From: an uncultured Pelagibacteraceae bacterium
GTDB lineage: Bacteria > Pseudomonadota > Alphaproteobacteria > Pelagibacterales > Pelagibacteraceae
Length of the DNA stretch: 64,000 bases
NCBI GenBank assembly: GCA_902618485.1
Contig: CACNAR010000006.1
Coordinates: forward strand, 1-64,000
Direction: 5' to 3'
Positions within the stretch are counted from its first letter, which is position 1; the number at the start of each line of letters is the position of its first letter. The notes beneath the pieces were generated by a model. That model worked only from the letters and a program-made list of their open reading frames with translations. It searched no databases and was not told where the DNA came from. A program made the position numbers and the translations under genes. Below are positions 34,447 to 42,358 of the stretch, piece by piece.

Positions 34447-35199
34447 ATGGACAAGATAACATTTAATTTCAAGAATAGGACTGCAGTTATAACAGGTGGA
34501 GCTCAAGGATTTGGATTTGATATAGCAAAAAGATTTTTGAACTCAGGTGCTAAAGTAATAATTTGGGACAACGATCCAGACACACTTAAAGATTCTGTTA
34601 AAGAACTTAACAATACAAATTTAACCTCAAATGTTGTTGATGTGTCAAAATTTAAAGAAGTTGAAAATTGTACCAATGAAATCATAAAAAAATCCAAGAT
34701 TGACATATTGATCAATAACGCAGGAATAACTGGTCCCACTGCCCCATTATGGGAATATGATCTAGAGAAGTGGAAAAAAGTAGTAGATATTAATTTGATG
34801 GGAACCTTTAATTGTTGCAGAGCAATAGTACCCAATATGATTAAGAATGACTATGGTAGGATAGTTAATGTAGCGTCTGTTGCGGGAAAAGATGGAAATG
34901 CAAATGCAAGTGCATATAGCGCAGGTAAAGCCGGGGCCATTGGACTAACAAAATCTTTAGGCAAAGAGCTTGCTGATAAAAATATAGCAGTAAATGCTGT
35001 CACTCCTGCAGGGGCTAAAACACGTATTTTAGATCAAATGACCAAGGAACATGTTCAAAAAATGCTTTCAAAGGTCCCTAGAGGTCGATTTCTTGAGGTC
35101 GAAGAGTTTACTTCCTTAGTTTGCTGGCTATCATCAGAGGAAAATACTTTCACCACTGCAGCAGTTTATGACATAAGTGGTGGTCGATCGACTTATTAA
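34447..35199 (+). CDS. SDR family oxidoreductase (FabG-like)
   Basis: A 250-residue classical SDR. VITGGAQGFGFDIAKRF (residues 14-30) binds NAD(P), NNAGITG is at about residue 89, the active-site region is VNVASVAGKDGNANASAYSAGKAG with YxxxK, and it ends YDISGGRSTY. It is 4 bases after the NCS1 permease, so it may act on a compound imported by one of the transporters. The last 4 bases overlap a small gene on the other strand. Substrate unknown. Confidence 0.88.
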   Translation: MDKITFNFKNRTAVITGGAQGFGFDIAKRFLNSGAKVIIWDNDPDTLKDSVKELNNTNLTSNVVDVSKFKEVENCTNEIIKKSKIDILINNAGITGPTAPLWEYDLEKWKKVVDINLMGTFNCCRAIVPNMIKNDYGRIVNVASVAGKDGNANASAYSAGKAGAIGLTKSLGKELADKNIAVNAVTPAGAKTRILDQMTKEHVQKMLSKVPRGRFLEVEEFTSLVCWLSSEENTFTTAAVYDISGGRSTY

Positions 35200-35333
35200 C
35201 TTTTTGGTCTTTCATCAACTATTTTAGTATTAGTGGTTTTAGCTCGGCTCATTTTGACATCATTTGACATCACTGGTGCAAAAATCATAATTGACCAGTA
35301 AATTAGTAGTATAAAAATCGAAATTGTCTTCAT
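35196..35333 (-). CDS. 45-residue exported or single-span small protein
   Basis: ATG at 35333 opens a 45-residue frame ending at TAA (35196-35198). A hydrophobic start, MKTISIFILLIYWSIMIFAP, is followed by VMSNDVKMSRAKTTNTKIVD and a basic, polar end. This could be a signal peptide followed by a short tail, or one membrane anchor. It is convergent with the SDR gene, overlapping by 4 bases, and divergent from the DUF3047 gene. No family was recognised. Confidence 0.45.
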   Translation of the reverse strand: MKTISIFILLIYWSIMIFAPVMSNDVKMSRAKTTNTKIVDERPKS

Positions 35334-35422
35334 AATTTATACATATTAGTTAAAGATGATTTTTGAATGTTTAAATTTTGTCAAAATAATGTATTAACAA
35401 TTTTTTTTAAAAAAATTTTTAA

Positions 35423-36073
35423 ATGAATATTTTTACTAAAATCTCAATTTTTATTTTTGTAACAATTGGAACCGGATTTGCGAATGAAATTAAGGTTTTC
35501 AATTTTACTAAAGATGAACTTGCAAATTTAGAGGTTAGAAAGGTCAGAGGGGCTGACAATAAGACAGTTTATACAATTGGATCAAATGAAAATGGAAATT
35601 TTTTAAAAGCTGTAGCTGATAACGCAGCCTCTGGATTGGGCAAAGAGGTCAAAATTGATTTAAACAAAACTCCATTCATAAATATAACTTGGAAAATAGA
35701 AAAAGATCTACCCGGAATAAAAGAAAATACCAAAAAAGGACATGATTTTGCTGCTAGAGTTTTTGCAGTTAAAAAAACTGGTGCAACACCTTTATCTAAT
35801 AGGGCTATAAACTATGTTTTTTCAAGCAATAATGAAATTGGCTCTAATTCGCCAAGTCCTTATACTAAAAAATCTATTGATAATGTTTTGGCAAGCACAA
35901 AAAAAAATTTAAACGAATGGGTTACCGTTAAAGCAAATGTAAAGGAAGATTTTAAAAGATTTCACGATCTAGATGTTGATGAATTGGATGGATTAGCGAT
36001 TATGTCTGATACAGATAACTCAAAAATGAAAGCTATAGCTTATTACCAAAATATATATTTCTCTAAAAATTAA
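35423..36073 (+). CDS. DUF3047 family exported protein
   Basis: A 216-residue protein with a signal peptide (residues 1-20, ending GFA). The stretches DLNKTPFINITWKIEKDLPG, then GHDFAARVFAV, ARVFAVKKTG and NEWVTVKANVKEDFKRFHD, match DUF3047, a family of periplasmic proteins of unknown function with a beta-sandwich look (NI.W.W, DF.ARV.V). DLDVDELDGLAIMSDTDN near the C-terminus is also typical. It stands alone between two minus-strand mini-genes. Function is not known. Confidence 0.75.
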   Translation: MNIFTKISIFIFVTIGTGFANEIKVFNFTKDELANLEVRKVRGADNKTVYTIGSNENGNFLKAVADNAASGLGKEVKIDLNKTPFINITWKIEKDLPGIKENTKKGHDFAARVFAVKKTGATPLSNRAINYVFSSNNEIGSNSPSPYTKKSIDNVLASTKKNLNEWVTVKANVKEDFKRFHDLDVDELDGLAIMSDTDNSKMKAIAYYQNIYFSKN

Positions 36074-36214
36074 TTATAATTTCAAATATTTTTTCAAAAA
36101 AATATTGAAAAAAGCTAAAATCACTGCCACTAAAACATCTTCATGAGGACTAGCACCAGGATAACCAAAGTTCCATGCAATAACCAATACTAACCAAATG
36201 ACAAAGATATTCAT
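36074..36214 (-). CDS. 46-residue small membrane protein
   Basis: ATG at 36214 opens a 46-residue frame ending at TAA (36074-36076), the base after the DUF3047 stop. It has two short hydrophobic stretches, MNIFVIWLVLVIAWNFGYPG and VLVAVILAFFNIFL, joined by ASPHEDV, and a basic end KKYLKL. The clean hairpin topology and an acidic-rich turn support a real protein. No family was recognised. Confidence 0.55.
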   Translation of the reverse strand: MNIFVIWLVLVIAWNFGYPGASPHEDVLVAVILAFFNIFLKKYLKL

Positions 36215-36258
36215 ATTATTTTATAACTTAGATTCTATAAAATTAATTAATTATTTGA

Positions 36259-36264
36259 TATAAT
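36259..36264 (+). promoter_or_regulatory. -10-like box just before ybgC
   Basis: A perfect TATAAT ends 6 bases before the ybgC ATG (36271). If used, transcription would start at or next to the start codon, giving a leaderless mRNA. No good -35 box is seen, so this is tentative. Confidence 0.3.
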
Positions 36265-36270
36265 TATTTA

Positions 36271-36693
36271 ATGCACGAAAACTTCTTTCATGAATTAAAA
36301 GTATATTACGAGGACACAGACTCTGGAGGAGTAGTTTATTATGCAAATTATCTAAAATTTTTAGAAAGAGCCAGAACAGAAGCTCTTTTTTCAATTGGAT
36401 ACAGCAACAATAAAATTCAACAAGATTTTAATTCTTTGATAATAGTTAAATCATGTAACATCGAATATAAAAAACCTGCTTATTTAGAGGATGAATTGAC
36501 AATAAGATCTTTTGTTAAATCAATCACTAAAACTTCTTTTTTTATGAACCAAATAATTACTAGAAATAATGAAGTGATTGTTGAGGCGCAAATTCATTTA
36601 GTTTTTATTAATAAAGATGGTAAACCAAAAAAAATACCAGAACAAATTTACTCAAAATTTAAACCGTATTTTTGTGATAGCATTAAAAAGTAG
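36271..36693 (+). CDS. ybgC: YbgC/FadM family acyl-CoA thioesterase
   Basis: A 140-residue hotdog-fold thioesterase. The active-site stretch YYEDTDSGGVVYYANYLKFL at about residues 12-31 with the catalytic Asp (DTDSGG) and FLERARTEAL is the 4-hydroxybenzoyl-CoA thioesterase/YbgC signature. In proteobacteria ybgC usually heads the tol-pal cluster; here no tol gene is adjacent, so it stands alone. It acts on acyl-CoAs in the cytoplasm. No Shine-Dalgarno-like site is present. Its last 11 bases overlap the convergent uracil-DNA glycosylase gene. Confidence 0.88.
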   Translation: MHENFFHELKVYYEDTDSGGVVYYANYLKFLERARTEALFSIGYSNNKIQQDFNSLIIVKSCNIEYKKPAYLEDELTIRSFVKSITKTSFFMNQIITRNNEVIVEAQIHLVFINKDGKPKKIPEQIYSKFKPYFCDSIKK

Positions 36694-37363
36694 CTAGCTT
36701 TTTTGCTTTTTCGAATAATTTTATCATCATTTTTTCAGAAATTAATTTTGTATTAACATTTCTAGGACTTGGATGATAGCTTGATAAAATTATTAAACCG
36801 TTAGGCAACTTATGTATTTTATTGTGTTTAAAAATGAATTTTTGTTCTATATTAAATTTTTGTTTGTATAATTTCACACTATTATCAAAAGCAACTTTTC
36901 CCAATGTGACTATGACTTTTAAATTCTTTAAAAATAGTATTTCCTTATCAAAAAAATTAGAGCAGTTGGAGATTTCAATGCTTAGTGGCTTATCTTCAGG
37001 AGGTACACACTTAAGAATATTGGTAATATAAGTAGATTTTAGTTTTAAATTATCTTCTAGATTTTTTGATAACGGAGAATTTGAAATTCCTACCTTGTGT
37101 AAACATTTAAATAAGAAATCTCCTGATTTATCTCCAGTAAATGCTCTGCCAGTTCTAGTACCACCATGAGCAGCAGGCGCTAGTCCGATGATAGCTATTT
37201 TAGAGCTTAAGTCTCCAAATCCAGGTACCGGTTTTCCCCAGTACACTTCATCTCTATTTTGTTTTCTTTTTATTGAGCTTACTTTGCGTATAAACTTAAC
37301 TAATCTTGGACACTTTTTACAATTAACTATTGTTTTATTTAAATCGTTTAATCTAATATCCAT
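36683..37363 (-). CDS. type 5 (UDGb) uracil-DNA glycosylase
   Basis: A 226-residue iron-sulfur DNA glycosylase. CKKCPRL at the N-terminus plus two later Cys (ILKCVPPEDK and ISNCSNF) form the four [4Fe-4S] ligands. Motif 1, IGLAPAAHGGTRTGRAFTGD, is the family 5 form (GLAPA-HGG-RTGR-FTGD) rather than the family 4 form; motif 2 is SSYHPSPRNVN. It removes uracil and some other damaged bases from DNA. It is divergent from the histidine-phosphatase gene, with only 2 bases between start codons. Confidence 0.88.
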   Translation of the reverse strand: MDIRLNDLNKTIVNCKKCPRLVKFIRKVSSIKRKQNRDEVYWGKPVPGFGDLSSKIAIIGLAPAAHGGTRTGRAFTGDKSGDFLFKCLHKVGISNSPLSKNLEDNLKLKSTYITNILKCVPPEDKPLSIEISNCSNFFDKEILFLKNLKVIVTLGKVAFDNSVKLYKQKFNIEQKFIFKHNKIHKLPNGLIILSSYHPSPRNVNTKLISEKMMIKLFEKAKKLATF

Positions 37364-37365
37364 AA

Positions 37366-37929
37366 ATGAAATTTTTTAACCTCTTAATAATAATATTTAT
37401 ATCTTTAACATCATCTATTAAAGCAGATTTAAATGAAAATTTAATAAATCAATTAGAGGAGGGTGGAAAATTAATATTTATAAGACATGCATATGCTCCT
37501 GGAAGCGGAGATCCAAATAATTTCAATTTAAACGATTGTTCGACACAAAGAAATCTCAGTGAGGAAGGAAAAAAACAAGCTAAATCTATTGGTAAATTTT
37601 TTATTAAAAATGAAATTGAAATTGATAAAGTTTTATCAAGTGAATGGTGTAGATGTAAAGAAACAGCAAAAATTGCCTTTAAAGATTATACAACAAAGAG
37701 TTTTTTAAATTCATTTTATAGCTCTAAATTTGCAAAAAATAAGGATAAACAGGTTAAAGCATTGAAAGAATATATTAAAAATTACAAAAATAATAATAAT
37801 GAGAATTTAGTTTTAGTTACTCATTACGTTTTAATATCGGAAATTTTAAACTATGGATCATCATCGGGTGAAATAGTTGTATCTGATAAAAATTTTAATA
37901 TTATAGATACTCAAGAAATACCTTATTAA
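37366..37929 (+). CDS. exported histidine phosphatase family protein
   Basis: A 187-residue protein with a signal peptide (residues 1-20, up to SIKA). The catalytic RHG-like motif is LIFIRHAYAPGSGDP at about residue 36, with NLSEEGKKQAKSIGKFF next, then SSEWCRCKETAKIAF and LVTHYVLISEIL for the second His. RHA replaces the common RHG, as in many members. It would be a periplasmic phosphatase of unknown substrate. The start is 2 bases from the divergent UDG gene. Confidence 0.82.
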   Translation: MKFFNLLIIIFISLTSSIKADLNENLINQLEEGGKLIFIRHAYAPGSGDPNNFNLNDCSTQRNLSEEGKKQAKSIGKFFIKNEIEIDKVLSSEWCRCKETAKIAFKDYTTKSFLNSFYSSKFAKNKDKQVKALKEYIKNYKNNNNENLVLVTHYVLISEILNYGSSSGEIVVSDKNFNIIDTQEIPY

Positions 37930-37932
37930 ATT

Positions 37933-38058
37933 ATGTCATCAAAAAAAGCAATGAAACAAGCACAAAAACAGGCCTATGCTAGACACAGAAGCAACATAAC
38001 AAACAGTAGGTTTGGATTAAGAAAGAAAAATTTTACTAAAAAAAATAAAAAAAACTAA
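37933..38058 (+). CDS. 41-residue basic protein
   Basis: ATG at 37933, 3 bases after the phosphatase stop, opens MSSKKAMKQAQKQAYARHRS, then NITNSRFGLRKKNFTKKNKK and N, ending at TAA (38056-38058). About 18 of 41 residues are basic (Lys, Arg or His) and none is acidic, which suggests RNA or DNA binding, for example with the ribosome. It ends 4 bases inside the 3' end of the next minus-strand gene. No family was recognised. Confidence 0.5.
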   Translation: MSSKKAMKQAQKQAYARHRSNITNSRFGLRKKNFTKKNKKN

Positions 38059-38477
38059 CTTTCTTTCTCAAATTTTTCTATTTTTTTACATGTTGATATT
38101 TTTGAAAGGCCTTCTTCATCGTTAAGGACCGTTCTCATAAAAATTTCTTTTTTATCTTTTTCAAATAAAATTTGGGTATAAAATTGTGGATATCCATGCT
38201 TGTGAGTTAAAATTTTTCCATTCTCTTCGTAGATATTTTGGATATAAGAATTAGATTTTTTTACACTTAAATCCGTTAATCTGTATTTTTGGAATGTTTT
38301 TTCTTTATAAACATAATTTCTAGTCATTATTAGGTTATTTAAATTAAGAATATATTCATTTTTTAGAAACTCGTCTTGTTTATCATCGCACTTACTCATG
38401 ACAATAATTTCTGATTTTAAAATGTTAATTGGCAAAATTACTAAAAAGAAGATAATAAAAGTCTTAATTATTTTCAT
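38055..38477 (-). CDS. unknown exported protein (140 residues)
   Basis: A hydrophobic signal segment, residues 1-22 (IKTFIIFFLVILPINILKS), is followed by a charged, beta-rich chain with no recognised domain. Two Cys (in MSKCDDK near the mature N-terminus and ISTCKKIEKF near the end) could form a disulfide in the periplasm. It overlaps the 57-residue membrane gene upstream by 14 bases, which makes these two a small operon. It is convergent with the 41-residue basic gene. Function unknown. Confidence 0.65.
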   Translation of the reverse strand: MKIIKTFIIFFLVILPINILKSEIIVMSKCDDKQDEFLKNEYILNLNNLIMTRNYVYKEKTFQKYRLTDLSVKKSNSYIQNIYEENGKILTHKHGYPQFYTQILFEKDKKEIFMRTVLNDEEGLSKISTCKKIEKFEKES

Positions 38478-38637
38478 TTTTTTCAGCGAAAAATAAACCT
38501 ATTAGTGCTAAAGCCGTCCATCCTAAACCGAGAAGACCTTTAGGAACACTTGTTTCTGCACTCCAAATTCCTAGAACTAATGCTCCAAAAACTAAACCCA
38601 AAATATATATAATTAAAACTATTGATGTTTTGCTCAT
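38464..38637 (-). CDS. 57-residue two-span membrane protein
   Basis: ATG at 38637 opens a 57-residue frame ending at TAA (38464-38466). Two hydrophobic segments, IVLIIYILGLVFGALVLGIW and KGLLGLGWTALALIGLFFAE, are joined by SAETSVP, and the tail is KNENN. This is a tidy helical hairpin with Gly-rich spans. It overlaps the exported 140-residue gene by 14 bases on the same strand. No family was recognised. Confidence 0.55.
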   Translation of the reverse strand: MSKTSIVLIIYILGLVFGALVLGIWSAETSVPKGLLGLGWTALALIGLFFAEKNENN

Positions 38638-38725
38638 TTTTTTAAGTTTTTTTTTAAAAAAATACCATTTTCATTTTTATATGTATAGGTATCTTTCAAA
38701 ATTTTATATTTCATAATAATTGTCG

Positions 38726-38754
38726 TTGGACAAATAGATTCAATAATATATAAA
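38726..38754 (+). promoter_or_regulatory. promoter of tRNA-Leu / tig
   Basis: TTGGAC (38726-38731), a 17-base spacer, and TATAAA (38749-38754) precede the tRNA by 13 bases. Spacing is ideal and both boxes are near consensus. It probably also drives tig, which starts 10 bases after the tRNA. Confidence 0.55.
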
Positions 38755-38767
38755 ACCTTGAAATTGT

Positions 38768-38852
38768 GGGGCGATGGCGGAATTGGTAGACGCGTCGGTC
38801 TTAGGAACCGATAGAGCAATCTGTGAAGGTTCGAGTCCTTTTCGCCCTACCA
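38768..38852 (+). tRNA. tRNA-Leu (anticodon UAG)
   Basis: The acceptor stem GGGGCGA (38768-38774) pairs with TCGCCCT before the discriminator A and an encoded CCA (38850-38852). The anticodon loop is CTTAGGA in a TCGGT/ACCGA stem, giving UAG, which reads leucine CUA and CUN codons. A long variable arm follows, as expected for tRNA-Leu, and GGTTCGAGTCC is the T loop. Total length 85. Confidence 0.95.
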
Positions 38853-38862
38853 CATTTAAATT

Positions 38863-40296
38863 ATGAAAGTTACTGTTGAAAATAAAAAAGGTTTGAACAA
38901 GGATGTAAAAGTTTTTGTCGATAAAAAGACAATGAATGTATACATGGATGAGAAATACGAAGAAATTAAAGGAACTGTTAATCTAAAGGGATTTAGACCT
39001 GGTAAGGTACCAAGAGAAATCTTAAAGAGACAGTTTGGCAAAGCTGTTTTTAGTGAGGTCTTAGACAAAGTCTTGAAGGAAACATCAACTAAAGCCTTGC
39101 AAGAAAATAAAATTAAACCAGCAGGTCAACCAAAACTAGATCTTAAAACTTATGGTGAAGATAAAGATTTAGAGTATATTTTATCTGTTACAGAGCTTCC
39201 AAAAGTTGAACTGAAATCGATAGAGAATATTAAGTTCGATGAGTATTCAGTTAAAATTGATCAAAAGGAAACTGACAAAAGAATAAATGATATTGCTAAA
39301 AATCAACCAAACTTTAAAGAGGCCCCAGAAACAACTAAAGCAAGAAAAGGTGATTTAGTTGTTTTTGACTATGACGCATCAGTTGATGGAAAACCGTTTA
39401 AAGGCGGAGAAGGTAAAAATACTCAATTAACTTTAGGAAAAGATCTTTTCCTAAAAGGATTTGATCAACAGTTAATCGGAGTCAAAAAGGGTGATGAAAA
39501 AATAGTAGATGCAACACTTCCTGAAAATTTTCCAGAAAAAGAATTTATTAATAAAAAAGCAAAATTTAAATGTACGATATCAGCAGTCAAAATTCCTGAA
39601 GATGTAAAAATTGATGATCAGTTTGCCAAAAATCTAGGGGCAAAAGATCTTAATGATCTTAAGTCGTTAATAACAAAACAAATAAATGATGAATATAAAA
39701 ACTCGCTAGATCGTTTGACAAAAAACCAGATATTAAAAGAAATTGAAAAATTTAAGGTAAGCGAAATCCCAGAAAACTTACTTGAGGATGAAATAAAAAT
39801 ACTTTCTCAAGGTATGTCCGAAGATGATGCAAAAAAAAGCAGAAAAAATTTTGAAGAGGTAGCAAAAAAAAGAATCAAGGTAGGATTAGTTTTGAATGAA
39901 TTTGGTGAGCAAAATCAAATAAAAGTTACTGAACAAGAATTACAAGCTGAAGTTCAAAAACAAATTAGAATGATGCCAGGTCAGGAAAAAATGGTTATGG
40001 AATTTTATAAAAAAAATCCAAATGCACTAGCGAGTTTAAGAGGAACTGTGTATGAGGAAAAAATTTTAAATATGATTAAAGAAAAGGCTAAACCTAACAA
40101 AAAAGAAATTTCCAAGGATGAGGCAGAAAAAATTTTAAAAGAATCTCAAAAACAACAGTTAGAGCAAGAACTTAAAGATCAAAGAAAACCTGAAAAAAAA
40201 GCTGATGTAAAAAAATCAGCAGACAATAAATCAAATCCAAAAGTCAAAAAAACTAAATCAGTAGCTAAAAAAACAAAAAAAGTTAGCAAAAAGTAA
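38863..40296 (+). CDS. tig: trigger factor
   Basis: A 477-residue ribosome-bound chaperone. The N-terminal ribosome site [17 protein letters not shown] (about residues 44-60) is the family signature. The peptidyl-prolyl isomerase domain has [20 protein letters not shown] and [23 protein letters not shown]; a helical C-terminal domain follows. The last 45 or so residues, from about 430, are an added low-complexity Lys-rich tail ([20 protein letters not shown] and similar). It starts 10 bases after tRNA-Leu with no ribosome site in between, and is followed by clpP after 32 bases. Confidence 0.96.
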   Translation: MKVTVENKKGLNKDVKVFVDKKTMNVYMDEKYEEIKGTVNLKGFRPGKVPREILKRQFGKAVFSEVLDKVLKETSTKALQENKIKPAGQPKLDLKTYGEDKDLEYILSVTELPKVELKSIENIKFDEYSVKIDQKETDKRINDIAKNQPNFKEAPETTKARKGDLVVFDYDASVDGKPFKGGEGKNTQLTLGKDLFLKGFDQQLIGVKKGDEKIVDATLPENFPEKEFINKKAKFKCTISAVKIPEDVKIDDQFAKNLGAKDLNDLKSLITKQINDEYKNSLDRLTKNQILKEIEKFKVSEIPENLLEDEIKILSQGMSEDDAKKSRKNFEEVAKKRIKVGLVLNEFGEQNQIKVTEQELQAEVQKQIRMMPGQEKMVMEFYKKNPNALASLRGTVYEEKILNMIKEKAKPNKKEISKDEAEKILKESQKQQLEQELKDQRKPEKKADVKKSADNKSNPKVKKTKSVAKKTKKVSKK

Positions 40297-40328
40297 TCTC
40301 AAGTTGTATAAATAGAACGAATCAACTT

Positions 40329-40940
40329 ATGACAAATAAAATATTTGAACAAATGAGCAATCTCGTACCAATGGTTGTTGAACAATCAAATCGAGGTGAA
40401 CGCGCTTATGATATTTATTCTAGGTTATTAAAAGAAAGAATAATTTTTTTAACAGGTCAAATAAATGATAATGTTGCATCGTTGGTAACTGCACAGTTAT
40501 TATTTTTAGAGGCTGAGAATCCAAAAAAAGAAATATATCTATACATAAATAGCCCAGGTGGATTAGTAACAGCTGGTTTAGGGATTTACGACACTATGCA
40601 ATATGTTAAACCTGATATTTCAACTCTATGTATAGGTCAAGCAGCTTCAATGGGATCCTTTTTATTGTCTGCTGGAAAAAAAGGTAAAAGATTCTCTTTG
40701 CCAAATTCAAGAATAATGGTTCATCAACCTTCAGCTGGGTTTCAAGGGCAAGCAACAGACATAGAAATACATGCAAACGAGGTTTTATCATTAAAAAAAA
40801 GATTAAATGAAATATATTCAAAACATACGGGTAAAACTGTCGATGAAATTAAAACTGCCTTAGAGAGAGATAATTTTATGACAGCCGACTCTGCTAAGTC
40901 TTTTGGTTTAATAGACGAAGTAGTAGAAAAGAGATCTTAA
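40329..40940 (+). CDS. clpP: ATP-dependent Clp protease proteolytic subunit
   Basis: A 203-residue serine peptidase. The catalytic triad is visible: Ser in [14 protein letters not shown] (about residue 104), His in [10 protein letters not shown] (about residue 129) and Asp in [35 protein letters not shown] near the N-terminus and [13 protein letters not shown] are typical ClpP. It forms a 14-subunit chamber that works with ClpX. The order tig-clpP-clpX-lon is standard in proteobacteria; it starts 32 bases after tig. Confidence 0.97.
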   Translation: MTNKIFEQMSNLVPMVVEQSNRGERAYDIYSRLLKERIIFLTGQINDNVASLVTAQLLFLEAENPKKEIYLYINSPGGLVTAGLGIYDTMQYVKPDISTLCIGQAASMGSFLLSAGKKGKRFSLPNSRIMVHQPSAGFQGQATDIEIHANEVLSLKKRLNEIYSKHTGKTVDEIKTALERDNFMTADSAKSFGLIDEVVEKRS

Positions 40941-40992
40941 AACACAAGATATTGAAATAGCAGTATTCCAAACTTGATTACTATGACTCATT

Positions 40993-40998
40993 TATAAT
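40993..40998 (+). promoter_or_regulatory. -10-like box upstream of clpX
   Basis: A perfect TATAAT (40993-40998) ends 31 bases before the clpX ATG (41030). The TTGATT at 40974-40979 is only 13 bases away, too close for a normal -35, so this is a weak promoter call in the 89-base gap. Confidence 0.3.
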
Positions 40999-41029
40999 AA
41001 GGTAAGTTATTGATTCGTTTTAAATTTTT

Positions 41030-42298
41030 ATGAACACAAATAATAAAAATATTCTTTACTGCTCTTTTTGTGGAAAGAGCCAGCACGAGGTGAGAAAATT
41101 AATTGCTGGACCTACTGTCTTTATCTGTGATGAATGTGTTGAATTATGCATGGACATTATTAAAGAGGAGAGCAAGGACACTTTTGTAAAACATCAAGAT
41201 GGACTACCTTCTCCAAAGGAAATTTGTTCAGTTTTAGATGACTATGTTATAGGTCAAGCACATGCTAAGAAAGTTTTATCTGTAGCAGTTCATAATCATT
41301 ACAAAAGATTAAATTATGAGAATAAAACGAGTAAAAATGTAGAGCTCGCAAAATCAAATATACTTTTAGTTGGTCCAACTGGTTGTGGCAAAACTTTATT
41401 AGCACAAACACTTGCAAGAATTCTTGATGTACCTTTTACAATGGCAGATGCAACTACATTAACTGAAGCAGGATATGTCGGTGAGGATGTAGAAAATATA
41501 ATTTTAAAATTATTACAAGCTGCAGATTACAACGTTGAAAAAGCTCAAAGAGGAATTGTTTATATTGATGAAGTTGACAAAATAAGCAGAAAATCTGAAA
41601 ACCCTTCAATAACAAGAGATGTATCTGGTGAGGGTGTTCAGCAAGCTTTGTTAAAAATTATGGAAGGAACTGTTGCAAGCGTTCCACCACAAGGAGGAAG
41701 AAAACATCCTCAGCAAGAATTTTTGCAAGTAGACACTACAAATATTTTATTTATTTGTGGTGGAGCTTTCGCAGGCTTAGATAAAATTATATCTCAAAGA
41801 GATAAAGGTACATCAATCGGCTTTGGGGCGGATGTAAAAAATACTCTAGATAAAAAAACAGGTGAATGGATGAAAGGTTTAGAACCAGAGGATCTTCTTA
41901 AATATGGTTTAATCCCAGAATTTATCGGAAGGTTACCAATGATAGCAACATTAGAAGATCTTGATGAAAAATCTTTAATAAAAATATTACAAGAACCAAA
42001 GAATTCATTGGTAAAGCAGTATCAAGAACTTTTTAAGCTAGATGGTGCTAAATTAACATTTAAAGATAATGCCTTAAAAGAAATTGCTCTAAAAGCAATT
42101 AGAAAAAAAACTGGAGCTAGAGGTTTAAGATCAATACTAGAAAATGTATTATTAAAAACTATGTATGACTTACCAAGTCAAGAAAATATTGAGGAAGTAA
42201 TAATTGATTCTTCTACTGTTAAAGGCCAGTCTCAACCAATTATAGTTCACTCAAAAACAGACAATAAATCCAAAACAAATAAGACAACAGCGGCGTAA
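41030..42298 (+). CDS. clpX: ATP-dependent Clp protease ATP-binding subunit ClpX
   Basis: A 422-residue AAA+ unfoldase. The zinc-binding domain has [18 protein letters not shown] and CDECVELC (residues 11-40). Walker A is [12 protein letters not shown], followed by the pore loop in [12 protein letters not shown], Walker [11 protein letters not shown], and [10 protein letters not shown] as the RKH loop. It feeds tagged proteins to ClpP. It is the third gene in tig-clpP-clpX-lon. Confidence 0.98.
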   Translation: MNTNNKNILYCSFCGKSQHEVRKLIAGPTVFICDECVELCMDIIKEESKDTFVKHQDGLPSPKEICSVLDDYVIGQAHAKKVLSVAVHNHYKRLNYENKTSKNVELAKSNILLVGPTGCGKTLLAQTLARILDVPFTMADATTLTEAGYVGEDVENIILKLLQAADYNVEKAQRGIVYIDEVDKISRKSENPSITRDVSGEGVQQALLKIMEGTVASVPPQGGRKHPQQEFLQVDTTNILFICGGAFAGLDKIISQRDKGTSIGFGADVKNTLDKKTGEWMKGLEPEDLLKYGLIPEFIGRLPMIATLEDLDEKSLIKILQEPKNSLVKQYQELFKLDGAKLTFKDNALKEIALKAIRKKTGARGLRSILENVLLKTMYDLPSQENIEEVIIDSSTVKGQSQPIIVHSKTDNKSKTNKTTAA

Positions 42299-42358
42299 TA
42301 GCCTTAATAAATAAGAAAAAGGTATTGCAAAATAAATTATAATATCCATATTTATATC

